This document shows positions 34,253 through 42,865 of a stretch of DNA of 64,000 nucleotides, piece after piece. Position numbers and translations under genes: made by a program. This DNA comes from CAVTOA01 sp963736285 (GTDB lineage: Bacteria > Actinomycetota > Actinomycetes > Mycobacteriales > QHCE01). The DNA is taken from contig CAVTOA010000003.1 in NCBI GenBank assembly GCA_963736285.1, positions 1,364,001 to 1,428,000 on the forward strand. Reading direction: 5' to 3'. The number at the start of each line of letters is the position of its first letter. Within the stretch, counting starts at the first letter, position 1. The notes below the pieces were generated by a model, which saw nothing but the letters and a program-made list of their open reading frames with translations, was not told the DNA's origin and ran no database searches.

Positions 34253-35493
34253 TACTCCATAAGACCATCAATGGGGCCAGATTCCAGGTTTCGAAACCCA
34301 CTCAAAACCGGATCATCCGCCTGCTGAAGCCACGATTGGTAGCCGCCGGAGAGCTGCTTGGCCGCCGTAAAGCCACGGTGCCGCAGCAGCGCCAACGCGT
34401 GTGCCGAGCGAGTCCCCACCGAGCAGTAGACGACGATTTCTTGCGACAGCGAACGCAGCGCGAGCACCTCGAGGAGCCGCTCGGAACTGTGCTTTCCCGC
34501 ATCCACTAAGACACTCAACGGAACGGAGCGCGACCCGGGGATGGCACCAGCGTGGTGTTCGGCCGGCTCGCGGACATCAATGAGGACGACAGGACGCCGC
34601 GTGGCCCGCAGCGGATTAAATGGTGTGGGCGCGATGGTGCCGCTGTCGTGGACTTGTGTCTCCTGAGCCGCGCGTACCTGGGCTTTCTGGGCCGCCCTCT
34701 TCACGGTCGCCCCGTCGCCAGCACGATGAAATCGAAGCGGCCGAAACGTCATGTCTAGTCCGTCGAAGACCAACAGTGTGCCTAGCAACGGTGTGCCTGC
34801 GCCGGTGATCAGCTTGATCGCCTCGGTCGCCATCACGGAGCCGATGACCCCGCAGATAGGCCCAAGAACTCCTCCGTCCGCACACGACACCGCAGCGTTT
34901 GCTAAAGGCTCTTGCGGATAGACATCGCGGTAGCGCACGTCATATGCGGCCCACGAGATACTCGTTTGCCCCATGAATTGGGCTACCGAGCCCCAGACGC
35001 ATGGAATTCCGAGCTCGGCTGCCGCATCGTCCACTGTGTAGTGCGTGGCGAAATTATCGCTTCCGTCGATGAGGAGGTCTTGCTCGCGGAGTAGCTCGTC
35101 GGCATTGCCGGGATGTAGACGTGTAGGTGCGAGCGAGACCGTCACGTTCGGATTGAGGTTTGTCAGCGCTTCGGCGGCGCTGGCGACTTTGGACCGTCCG
35201 ACATCGCTAGTGGCATGCAGCAGCTGACGGTGCAGATTGGACTCTGCCACGGTGTCGTCATCGATTATGGTCAGGTGACCTACCCCGGCGGCGGCTAGGT
35301 ACGACAACACCGGACTGCCCAACCCGCCCGTACCCACCACCGCAACCCGGGAGCTACCTAGCCGACGTTGCCCCAGCACTCCCACATCGCTCAGGCGGAT
35401 CTGCCGTGCGTAGCGGTCAAAATCTGGCATCGGAAGGTTGGTCGACGGTGAAACCAGCGGTGTGTGCGACCTACCAACTAACGGCGATGGCAT
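34252..35493 (-). CDS. moeZ: MoeZ/MoeB-type sulfur-carrier adenylyltransferase with rhodanese domain
   Basis: 413 residues. E1-like domain (about 25-255): VVGTGGLGSPVLSYLAAAG, DDDTVAESNLHRQ, IDGSDNFATHY, Cys in AVSCADGGVLGP. A linker rich in Ala/Gln leads to a rhodanese domain (about 310-400) with active Cys in IVVYCSVGTRSAH. It adenylates and thiolates MoaD and similar carriers. Two usual zinc-binding CxxC pairs of the E1 family are not evident. ATG at 35493 has GGAG six bases upstream. Confidence 0.9.
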   Translation of the reverse strand: MPSPLVGRSHTPLVSPSTNLPMPDFDRYARQIRLSDVGVLGQRRLGSSRVAVVGTGGLGSPVLSYLAAAGVGHLTIIDDDTVAESNLHRQLLHATSDVGRSKVASAAEALTNLNPNVTVSLAPTRLHPGNADELLREQDLLIDGSDNFATHYTVDDAAAELGIPCVWGSVAQFMGQTSISWAAYDVRYRDVYPQEPLANAAVSCADGGVLGPICGVIGSVMATEAIKLITGAGTPLLGTLLVFDGLDMTFRPLRFHRAGDGATVKRAAQKAQVRAAQETQVHDSGTIAPTPFNPLRATRRPVVLIDVREPAEHHAGAIPGSRSVPLSVLVDAGKHSSERLLEVLALRSLSQEIVVYCSVGTRSAHALALLRHRGFTAAKQLSGGYQSWLQQADDPVLSGFRNLESGPIDGLME

Positions 35494-35515
35494 AGATACT
35501 CCGTTTGCGCTAAGT

Positions 35516-35547
35516 CAGCCGACGAGCCAACCAGCCGACGAACCGAC
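35516..35547 (+). repeat. two 16-bp tandem repeats upstream of moaA
   Basis: CAGCCGACGAGCCAAC (35516-35531) is followed directly by CAGCCGACGAACCGAC (35532-35547). They lie in the 175-bp gap between the divergent moeZ and moaA genes and might bind a regulator. I see no typical Moco riboswitch fold here. Confidence 0.4.
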
Positions 35548-35668
35548 CAGGTCTGAGCTCACTGTTCGGCTCATTTTTAGACGCCCATCACCGTTGTCGC
35601 TAGTAGCCACGCATGCCAAAAGTGACCTCCGCGCGCCATATCGTTCTGAGCTAATTTGACCAGTTGAT

Positions 35669-36751
35669 GTGGGTACGGTCACCAGCATGGTGGTGCCGCT
35701 GGATTACCCAACGATTCGATCCAGACCGGCTGATCGGTCAAATCCGGAGAGCGGGGACCATTTAAGCCTGATTGATCAATATGGCCGGACCGCCACCGAT
35801 CTGCGAATCTCGCTGACTGACCGCTGCAACCTGCGATGCGGTTATTGCATGCCGGCAGAAGGCCTGGCGTGGCTTCCGCGTCCGGAGCTTCTCACCGCGC
35901 CAGAGATCGTCCGGCTCGCCCATGTCGGGGTATCTCAGCTGGGCGTGCGCACCATTCGCTTCACTGGCGGCGAGCCGCTGCTAAGGCCAGACCTTGTTGA
36001 CATCGTCGCCGAATGCGCGCGGTTGCGCCCCCGCCCCGAACTGTCGATGACGAGCAATGCCGTCGGTTTGACCAGCAGAGCCCACGCACTCGCCAGCGCC
36101 GGGCTGACGCGGGTCAATATTTCGCTAGACACCCTCCGACCTGGGGTCTTCACGCGGATCACCCACCGTGACCTACTTCCACGTGCTCTGCAGGGGATCG
36201 CGGCAGCCGCCGATGCGGGCCTGCGTCCCATCAAGATCAACGCTGTTCTGATACGCGGCATTAACGATGACGAGGCTACGGAACTGCTTACATGGGCGGT
36301 GGCGCGCGACTACGAGCTGCGGTTCATCGAGCTCATGCCGTTGGACGCACAACGCGGCTGGGACCGCGGTCAGCTGGTCAGCGCTGCCGAGACGCGGGAG
36401 CTGTTGCGGAAACACGTCACGCTCACCCGCGATCCAACGCCGTGTGCGGGTGCCCCAGCCGAACGGTGGCTCGTCAATGGTGGGCCGGAAACTGTCTCCT
36501 TTATCGCTTCGATGACCGAGCCGTTTTGCACTGATTGCCGCCGCACTCGGCTCACCGCCGACGGACAGGTTCGCTCCTGCCTGTTCTCCCACACTGAACA
36601 GGACCTGCGGGGCGCCTTGCGTTCGGGTGCGGACGATCACGAGCTCGCCGAGCTGTGGCGTGCTGCGATGTGGGGCAAACCCGCTGGTCATGGCGTGGAC
36701 AAACCAGACTTCCGGCCACCAGCACGGCCCATGAGCGCAATAGGAGGATGA
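35669..36751 (+). CDS. moaA: GTP 3',8-cyclase MoaA
   Basis: 360 residues. Radical SAM enzyme that starts Moco synthesis from GTP. N-terminal 4Fe-4S cluster motif SLTDRCNLRCGYCMP, SAM-binding FTGGEPLLRPDL and the C-terminal second cluster FCTDCRRTRLTADGQVRSCLF. GTG at 35669 or ATG at 35687 starts it; neither has a strong ribosome-binding site. It lies 11 bp before moaD. Confidence 0.95.
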   Translation: MGTVTSMVVPLDYPTIRSRPADRSNPESGDHLSLIDQYGRTATDLRISLTDRCNLRCGYCMPAEGLAWLPRPELLTAPEIVRLAHVGVSQLGVRTIRFTGGEPLLRPDLVDIVAECARLRPRPELSMTSNAVGLTSRAHALASAGLTRVNISLDTLRPGVFTRITHRDLLPRALQGIAAAADAGLRPIKINAVLIRGINDDEATELLTWAVARDYELRFIELMPLDAQRGWDRGQLVSAAETRELLRKHVTLTRDPTPCAGAPAERWLVNGGPETVSFIASMTEPFCTDCRRTRLTADGQVRSCLFSHTEQDLRGALRSGADDHELAELWRAAMWGKPAGHGVDKPDFRPPARPMSAIGG

Positions 36752-36762
36752 ATGGAGATGAC

Positions 36763-37035
36763 ATGGCGACGATACGAGTGAGGTACTTCGCCGCCGCGAA
36801 ACACGCGGCGGGCGTAGCAGAAGAGACCCGGACACTAGCCGAACCCACCACTTTGGAACAGCTGGCGTCTGAGCTCGTTGATGCTGCACACCGCGCCTCA
36901 CCGCCCCGGCCCGAGCTGGCGTCCGTACTAGGCAGCTGCGGCTTTTTCGTCAACGAAGAAAATGCCGTCGACCGAACCCAGGCGCTGCACGATGGCGACC
37001 TCGTCGATGTGCTCCCACCGTTTGCTGGGGGGTAA
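36763..37035 (+). CDS. moaD: molybdopterin synthase sulfur carrier MoaD
   Basis: 90 residues with ubiquitin-like fold: IRVRYFAAAKHAAGV at the start, LVDVLPPFAGG at the end with the essential C-terminal Gly-Gly that MoeZ activates. ATG at 36763 has GGAG five bases upstream; the ATG at 36748 overlaps the moaA stop and is less likely. Confidence 0.93.
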   Translation: MATIRVRYFAAAKHAAGVAEETRTLAEPTTLEQLASELVDAAHRASPPRPELASVLGSCGFFVNEENAVDRTQALHDGDLVDVLPPFAGG

Positions 37036-37042
37036 GTCGACA

Positions 37043-38407
37043 ATGGACTCGCCCGGCCCCGCACGCTCACCGACACGGCTCGCGGAGAAGACCGCGACGA
37101 CCGAACCCGCCCAGAGTTCCGGCCTCCCCTGGGCCAGCTTGCTCGCACTGTCCATTGTGGTGTTGCTAGTACTCAGCTGCAGAGTAGCCGGTTACTGGCT
37201 TAACGATCACGGATTCCATCTCCACTTAGGAAATGCGTGGCCACTATCAGGGCAGTGGCACCCCCGTCTGAGCGCATGGCTGTGTGCGCCGATGCTAGTG
37301 GCGGTTCTCGTTATCTGGCACGGACCTCGTTTGGCTATGGGTTTGTCCTGGCGACGGCTGCTATTGGTCTTCTATCTGATCGCGGCACTGTGGCCAGTGG
37401 CGCTAGCGCTGGTCGACGGGCCCGCGGCCCTCACTCGCCCACTGACGGACCCGCACGATTACTTGCACGACGTAGGGCGGGTCACCGACCTGGGCAGTTA
37501 TCTGTCCACATTCAACAACCATGTGATCGGTGAGGGGGCTTGGACCACTCACGTCGGTGGGCATCCGCCAGGAATGCTGGGCCTACTGGCGATATTGGAT
37601 CGGTTGGGTTTGGGTGGTCCAACCTGGGCGGCCGCACTATGCATCCTTGGCGGCGCCGCCACCGTACCCGCTGTTCTCTCTGTCAATCGGCTCCTGGGGG
37701 GAGAGACACTGGCTCGACGCGCTGCCCCATTTCTATCCTTGGCTCCGCTCGCATTATGGATTGCTACCAGCGCTGACGCTTTCTTTGCAGGTGTTGCCGC
37801 TGCGGGGGTTTGTCTGTTGGCACATGCCGCGGCCCGGCATGGTTGGGTCAGTGACCCGCTCGCGGCCGGTGGCGGCCTTCTGCTCGGCTGCACTCTTTTC
37901 TTCTCATACGGACTGGTGTTGCTAGGTCTGCTGGCGGTCGCGGTGGTGGTCGTGCGGGGACGGCTACGGCCGCTGCTCATAGGTGGGCTGGGTGTTGTGG
38001 CGGTATTTGCTGTCGTAGCGGCCACGGGATTTAACTGGTTTCATGGACTTTCTCTTGCGTCGCAGCGCGTGCATGCGGGGCCGGGATGGCAAGACCGTCC
38101 AGGTTTGTACTTTGTCTTTGCGGACATTGCCGCGCTGGCAATCGCGGTGGGGCCAGCGGTGATTGCGGGGCTGCCGCTCCTGCGCCGATCACGATTCGCC
38201 GCTGCACCCGCAGCCGTGCTCATCGCCGTCACGCTCGCGATCGTCTCAAATCTGTCCAAAGGAGAGACCGAACGTATTTACCTACCGTTCGCGGTCTGGC
38301 TCCTGCCACTCGCTGGATTGTTGCCCGTCAGACAAACGCGACGATGGCTGGCTGTTCAAGCCGGCATCGCCCTACTAATCGCCAGCCTGCTCTTGCTGTC
38401 TTGGTAG
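37043..38407 (+). CDS. polytopic membrane protein, Rv0541c-like
   Basis: 454 residues with about eleven hydrophobic helices, an early loop DPHDYLHDVGRVTDLGSYLS and GGHPPGMLGLLAILDR. This layout with an Asp-Tyr loop after helix 1 resembles GT-C glycosyltransferases that use polyprenyl-phosphate sugars, which fits the cluster. ATG at 37043 follows the moaD stop by 7 bases; the frame upstream overlaps moaD and is discarded. Confidence 0.75.
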   Translation: MDSPGPARSPTRLAEKTATTEPAQSSGLPWASLLALSIVVLLVLSCRVAGYWLNDHGFHLHLGNAWPLSGQWHPRLSAWLCAPMLVAVLVIWHGPRLAMGLSWRRLLLVFYLIAALWPVALALVDGPAALTRPLTDPHDYLHDVGRVTDLGSYLSTFNNHVIGEGAWTTHVGGHPPGMLGLLAILDRLGLGGPTWAAALCILGGAATVPAVLSVNRLLGGETLARRAAPFLSLAPLALWIATSADAFFAGVAAAGVCLLAHAAARHGWVSDPLAAGGGLLLGCTLFFSYGLVLLGLLAVAVVVVRGRLRPLLIGGLGVVAVFAVVAATGFNWFHGLSLASQRVHAGPGWQDRPGLYFVFADIAALAIAVGPAVIAGLPLLRRSRFAAAPAAVLIAVTLAIVSNLSKGETERIYLPFAVWLLPLAGLLPVRQTRRWLAVQAGIALLIASLLLLSW

Positions 38408-38509
38408 GAAGACAGCTGCCTCGCCGACCGCGCGATAGACCAAGGTAAGGAAAATTGTTGGTCACAAACCGTACACCTGGTGGTGGCAAGCAGCGGCCAT
38501 CTTCTGGCG

Positions 38510-38659
38510 GTGCGGCGACGTGGCAAAACGGTGCGGAGCCTGGTGGATTGCCTGATCGCCGCCGTGGCGTTGCGTCCTGGAGTGCCGGTGCCGCATAAGG
38601 ATTCCGACTATGACGCGATCGCTCACTGTTTGCCGCTAGAGGTACATCCGTTGCATTAG
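38510..38659 (+). pseudogene. VapC toxin, C-terminal remnant
   Basis: Fifty codons read RRRGKTVRSLVDCLIAAVAL and HKDSDYDAIAHCLPLEVHP, the third and fourth acidic positions of a PIN-domain ribonuclease. The N-terminal two thirds and any antitoxin are missing. Confidence 0.6.
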
Positions 38660-38672
38660 TGGTGTGCTGTCT

Positions 38673-39533
38673 TTAGCCAGGGAGAGTCTCTCCTCCGGTG
38701 GGTGCGAGGACTTCTCCGGTGTAATACGACGAGAGCGTATTGCTGGCAAAGAACACATAGGAGGGTGCGATCTCGTCGGGCTGTGCTGGCTGTTTCATAG
38801 GAGCTCGCTGGCCAAATTCGCCAACCTTTTCGCTCGGGAAAGTAGCGGGGATCAACGGTGTCCACACTGGACCGGGAGCCACACAGTTGACGCGGATCCG
38901 TTGCTCTGTCAGCGATTGGGCCAACGAATATGAGAAAGCAAGAATGGCACCTTTAGTCGCGGAGTAGTCGATCAAATCTTTGTTGCCGCGCAAACCATTG
39001 ACGGAGGCGGTGTTGATGATCGCCGAGCCTTCGGGAAGGTAATGCAAGGCAGCCTTGGTTACCCAAAAGAAACTGTTCATGTTGACGTCGAAGGTGCGCT
39101 CCCATTGTGCGTGCGAAATGTCGGTAAGCGATTTCTGGGGTGCTTGATAAGCGGCGTTGTTCACCAATAGCTCCAAGCCGCCCAGCTCAGCCACTGACCG
39201 CTCGACTATCTCCGCGCAGTGCTCCGGATTCGCAAGATCGCCCGGCAGCAAGACGCAGCGGCGACCCTCGTTCTCAATGAGGCGCTGGGTGTGGCGGGCA
39301 TCGTCATGCTCGGATAGGTACGCGATGGCGACGTCTGCGCCTTCTTTAGCGAAGGCGATTGCTACCGCTCGTCCGATCCCAGAGTCGCCGCCAGTGATGA
39401 GTGCACGCTGGTCATGCAGCAGGTTCCGGCCTTGATAGTCGCGCATTTCATCGCGTGGCTGCGGCGACATTTCGCTGGTAGCGCCGGGGTAAGCCTGTTC
39501 CTGCGGTTCGGGTGTCCATGCGTTTTCACTCAT
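38673..39533 (-). CDS. short-chain dehydrogenase of the general-stress (YhxC/YdaD-like) type
   Basis: 286 residues. N-terminal tail PEPQEQAYPGATSEMSPQPR is diagnostic for this stress-related subfamily. NAD motif TGGDSGIGRAVA, NNAAYQ, catalytic Ser region INTASVNG, YSATK and C-terminal SSYYTGEVLAPTGG. The frame is open upstream to 39941 through the 2H gene, but ATG at 39533 matches family N-termini. Acts on unknown substrates, likely under oxidative or osmotic stress. Confidence 0.85.
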   Translation of the reverse strand: MSENAWTPEPQEQAYPGATSEMSPQPRDEMRDYQGRNLLHDQRALITGGDSGIGRAVAIAFAKEGADVAIAYLSEHDDARHTQRLIENEGRRCVLLPGDLANPEHCAEIVERSVAELGGLELLVNNAAYQAPQKSLTDISHAQWERTFDVNMNSFFWVTKAALHYLPEGSAIINTASVNGLRGNKDLIDYSATKGAILAFSYSLAQSLTEQRIRVNCVAPGPVWTPLIPATFPSEKVGEFGQRAPMKQPAQPDEIAPSYVFFASNTLSSYYTGEVLAPTGGETLPG

Positions 39534-39599
39534 GGACAAGTAGTTACCCGTTCCGTGGAACACCACAACCCGTAAGACGGTGTGCGGCGGTAGCGGGCG

Positions 39600-40395
39600 G
39601 TCACGGCGCCAGGGTTCGTGGCGACCGAACCGTCTGGGCATTCGGACGGTCAGCCGCCGTGTCCCCGGCGAGAGACCATGCAGCTGGCGGGTGCCGTTGC
39701 GTCGGATGCAGGTGCCATAAGGCCCCATCTCGAAGACGCTCAAGCCGCTCAGCGTGGCGGCAAACGTTGATGGACCTGGAAGGTCATCCCCGCTGACTCG
39801 CGCCCCGTCGATCGAGGCGAGCGTGACGTGTGGATGGAATCGATCGCCGTCTACATGGACATCTTCATTGTATCCGTATAGTAGTGCCGGAGTTGTTTCG
39901 CTCCTTGGCGCCTCTCGCTCTAGCTGGCTGACCAGGTCCACTAGACGGCACCGGATGGATCAGTGGCGCGTAACCGACCACGCCGTAGCGGCTCTGTCGC
40001 GGCGATAACCGCATGCTGCAACTGATGCCAGGCAGGCGTCCGCGCGAAGTACAGCTCAAGTGCGCCCTGTGGGTTATGCCCATACCTGGCACCCCTCGCT
40101 TGGATGGGTGCGCATCTGTCCGCCACCGACTGCAGCGCGGCTAGCACGGATTCCACCTCCGAGCGCTCCACCGCCACCATGAACAGCGAGACATGGGGGA
40201 TGCATTCGCCGGCGTCATTCTCGCGGCGCTGTCCGAAAAGGAATGCGGCTTGTGAACCTGACCGCTCCAGCTGGTGCGCGAGCTCGCGGTTGAGTGCCAC
40301 GGCCTGGTCAGCAAGCGGCTGCGGCAGGTCGAGGGGATATCAAGGGTGACGAGGGGCCCCGAGGAGGGCACGGAAGAGGGTGTGGAAGCGGGCAT
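39600..40395 (-). pseudogene. 2H phosphoesterase (2'-5' RNA ligase-like), two frameshifts
   Basis: The two catalytic H-x-T/S motifs are CIPHVSLFMVAV and FHPHVTLASI. Three frames must be joined: from ATG 40395 (PLVTLDIP), one-base shift in a C4 run at about 40340, then LDLPQPLADQAVALNRELAH to 39941, another one-base shift at TCTAG, then DLVSQLEREAPRS onward through the second motif. The last part runs in frame into the SDR, so the 3' end is uncertain. Both lesions are single-base. Confidence 0.6.
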
Positions 40396-40789
40396 GGTGC
40401 CTCATCCTACGGGCGGCGTCCCACATAAGACGGCGGTTTATGGCTTCTGGCAGCCGCCCGAGACTTGGCGCTCGGCGGCGAACTGTCGATTTGGCGCACC
40501 TGATTTGGCCCTTATCCGGAAGCTGCTCCAAGCGAACCTGACAGCCAACGCAATGGGTCGACCTAGCCAACCTGGAAAGACTGCGCATACGGACGGCGCA
40601 GAGCGTGGCCACGAAATTGTCGCTGAAGGTGTCTACAAGGACGTTTACGGGAATGAACTAATAGTCCTTATGTCTGTCCATCGCTTCGCCTATGGGCGCG
40701 TCGCTGATTAGTTCAATGATGTCTTGACCGGCTGCGCCACCCGTCGTGATGGCGAGACCCAGCCTCAACTAACAACGGGAGCGGGTGCG
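40396..40789. other. stretch without a confident gene
   Basis: Frames here have no recognisable domain. GAACTAAT (about 40653) and ATTAGTTC (about 40705) are complementary and could form a long-range hairpin. The region should contain the promoter of the universal stress protein gene, which I cannot place. Confidence 0.35.
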
Positions 40790-41704
40790 ATGACTAACTC
40801 TTCACCCACAAGCAACGTGGTGACAAATACCGTCCTCGTCGGTGTTGATGGCTCAGAGGCGAGCTTGCACAGCGTTGACTGGGCGGCGCGGGAGGCGATG
40901 CATCGACATGCTTCCTTGACCTTGCTGTACGTCACCCAGTGGCCGGAATATGGCACAAGCTGGCTTCCGGCCGAGGACGGTCCTGAGCAGCGGGCCATGG
41001 ACGATGCGCGGGACGCTCTACTTGCCCAAGCAGAAGATCGCGCACGCCAGCACGGGAAAGATTTTGTGATTGTGCGCGACAAACGCGATGGCTACCCCAG
41101 TGAGGTCATTCTCGAACGAGGAAAAAACGCACAACTTGTGGTGCTGGGTAGGCGGGGCAGCGGCGGGTTTTTTAATCTAGCCCTTGGCTCGACCGCGTAT
41201 CAGGTCGCGCACCGGTGCCAGCGTCCGATCGTGCTTGTACCCGCGGAAGAACCGTCATATTCCGACTCGGACCTCGCGGCGACGGGTGTGCTTGTCGGTG
41301 TGGATGGAACGGCAGATTCTCAGGAAGCCGTGGGGTTCGCGTTTGCGGAGGCATCAGTCAGGAATATGCCCCTCACGGCGATCCGGGCATGGAGTCATCC
41401 CGTGTTTGACGCGCCCGTTATTCGCACTCCGTTCCCGCCGTTGCCGGAGGATTATGTGGCCGAACAAGAGGAGATCTTGGGTGAAAATGTGGCCGGCTGG
41501 GCGGAGAAATACCCGGATGTGGTGGTGCGTCGCCGGGTGGTACATGGTCGTCCAGCGCGGGCGCTACTCAAGGCGGCGTGGGGTGCGGACCTGCTGGTGG
41601 TGGGCTCACAGGGCCGCTCCGGGATGGGTGTTCCCCGGCTAGGGTCGGTCAGCGACGCATTGGTCCGCCATGCCCAGTGCCCGGTTGCTGTGGTGCGCAG
41701 CTGA
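40790..41704 (+). CDS. universal stress protein, two Usp domains
   Basis: 304 residues with tandem UspA domains: VLVGVDGSEASLHSVDWAAR and GRRGSGGFFNLALGSTAYQV in the first, VLVGVDGTADSQEAVGFAF and GSQGRSGMGVPRLGSVSDAL in the second. The G-x2-G-x9-G-S/T patterns point to ATP binding. ATG at 40790 follows CGGGAGCGGG. In mycobacteria such proteins belong to the hypoxia/dormancy response, often beside Acg-type nitroreductases, as here. Confidence 0.9.
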   Translation: MTNSSPTSNVVTNTVLVGVDGSEASLHSVDWAAREAMHRHASLTLLYVTQWPEYGTSWLPAEDGPEQRAMDDARDALLAQAEDRARQHGKDFVIVRDKRDGYPSEVILERGKNAQLVVLGRRGSGGFFNLALGSTAYQVAHRCQRPIVLVPAEEPSYSDSDLAATGVLVGVDGTADSQEAVGFAFAEASVRNMPLTAIRAWSHPVFDAPVIRTPFPPLPEDYVAEQEEILGENVAGWAEKYPDVVVRRRVVHGRPARALLKAAWGADLLVVGSQGRSGMGVPRLGSVSDALVRHAQCPVAVVRS

Positions 41705-41783
41705 AAGTGCGGATGTGAGCAGATGTGAGTGTGATGCCACATATGGATATGAGATCGAGCCGCTAAGGAAGGGGGCGATTCCG

Positions 41784-42780
41784 GTGAATCAGTCTGATGG
41801 TCGCTGGCGGGACATGTTGCCTTACGTCATACATGTGGCGAATAGAGCGCCTTCTCTTCACAACACCCAGCCGTGGTTGTGGCGATCTTTGCCTGACGGG
41901 GTGCGGCTTTTCGCTGACGATTCGCGCTGGCTATCCGCAACAGATCCGGATCATCACGGCCAGATCGTGAGCTGCGGTGCGGCTCTTCGGCTGGCAGCCA
42001 CCGCCGCGCAATCGGTGGGCTTTGCGACGGAGATCACCTATGGCCGTAAAGGGGCTGATCCACTCGCGACGATCCAGGGCAGTTACGCGGAGACAGCGCC
42101 AGAGTCGGCTGTCGAGATCGTAAAGGCGGCACAGCAACGTATCAGCGACCGTCGAGCCGTTGGACGGTGCGCCGGTGAGCAGAGAGCTCCTTGAGCACTT
42201 GGCCACCGGAGCGGCGCCACGTACCGGGGTGTTGTTGCTCCAACCCCACGAACATCAAGTGGTCCTTTCTGTGCTTACTGACCTTGCGGAAAATGCCGAA
42301 CTCGCTGATCCGCGGTATCGCCATGAGCTCGCCCGCTGGACGACCCCTCAACCGGGTTATCTAGACGGGGTGCCCACGTCAGCCATGGATCCCACAGACA
42401 TCGCACGTAAGAGCACGGTTTCGCAGCGCGACTTTCGGGCTGGCGGTATGCAGCGGCCGTCCTGGGACGCGACAGCAGACAATCCTGCGCTTTTGGCGGT
42501 CATGACGTATGGCAACGGGACAGCGGACTGGCTGGCGGCTGGCGAGACGCTCATGCACGTCACTGTGGAAGCTCAACGTCACGGCTTGGCTAGCTGTCCT
42601 CTCAGCCAGCCCGTCGACCACCCGATGTTTCGCAGTCAGCTTGCGCAGGAGCTCAATGCGGCCGGCATTCCGCAGATACTCCTGCGGGTAGGGGTGCCTG
42701 TCGCGGGGGTAAGGAGCCCGCTGACGCCGCGTCGGTCGGTCGATGAGGTGCTCGATGTCGATCACGGTTTGGCGGGCTAA
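41784..42780 (+). pseudogene. Acg-type nitroreductase family protein, frameshifted
   Basis: Acg (Rv2032)-like protein of about 330 residues. N-terminal part from GTG 41784 (AAGGAAGGGGG upstream): VANRAPSLHNTQPWLWR. Near 42145, after ISDRR, the frame shifts and continues as LDGAPVSRELLEHLA to the stop at 42780, with NPALLAVMTYGNGTADWLAA and LPQ-like flavin-domain features. One missing or extra base would reunite the two halves. Confidence 0.75.
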
Positions 42781-42799
42781 TCTCTTCTTGTTTTTTTGC

Positions 42800-42840
42800 G
42801 GATTGCCCGCAATTTTTGCCCCAAAAATTGCGGGCAATCC
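42800..42840. terminator. bidirectional terminator, 19-bp perfect stem
   Basis: GGATTGCCCGCAATTTTTG (42800-42818) and its exact complement (42822-42840) flank the loop CCC, with a T-run before and an A-run after. It lies between the convergent nitroreductase and dnaE2 genes and serves both. Confidence 0.85.
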
Positions 42841-42865
42841 GAAAAAAGCGGAGGGTGCTGGAATG

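Noticed and set aside
35494..35668. Molybdenum-cofactor riboswitch upstream of moaA
   Set aside because: The gap contains tandem 16-mers but I find no set of paired stems matching the known Moco aptamer.
38673..39941. A genuine 422-residue 2H-SDR fusion
   Set aside because: The SDR N-terminus from 39533 matches its family closely and the 2H part needs frameshift correction, so separate genes are more likely.
40640..40680. DosR-box-like sequence GAACTAATAGTCC before the stress gene
   Set aside because: The half-sites are spaced one base too far for the dormancy-regulon consensus and lack the G/C flanks.
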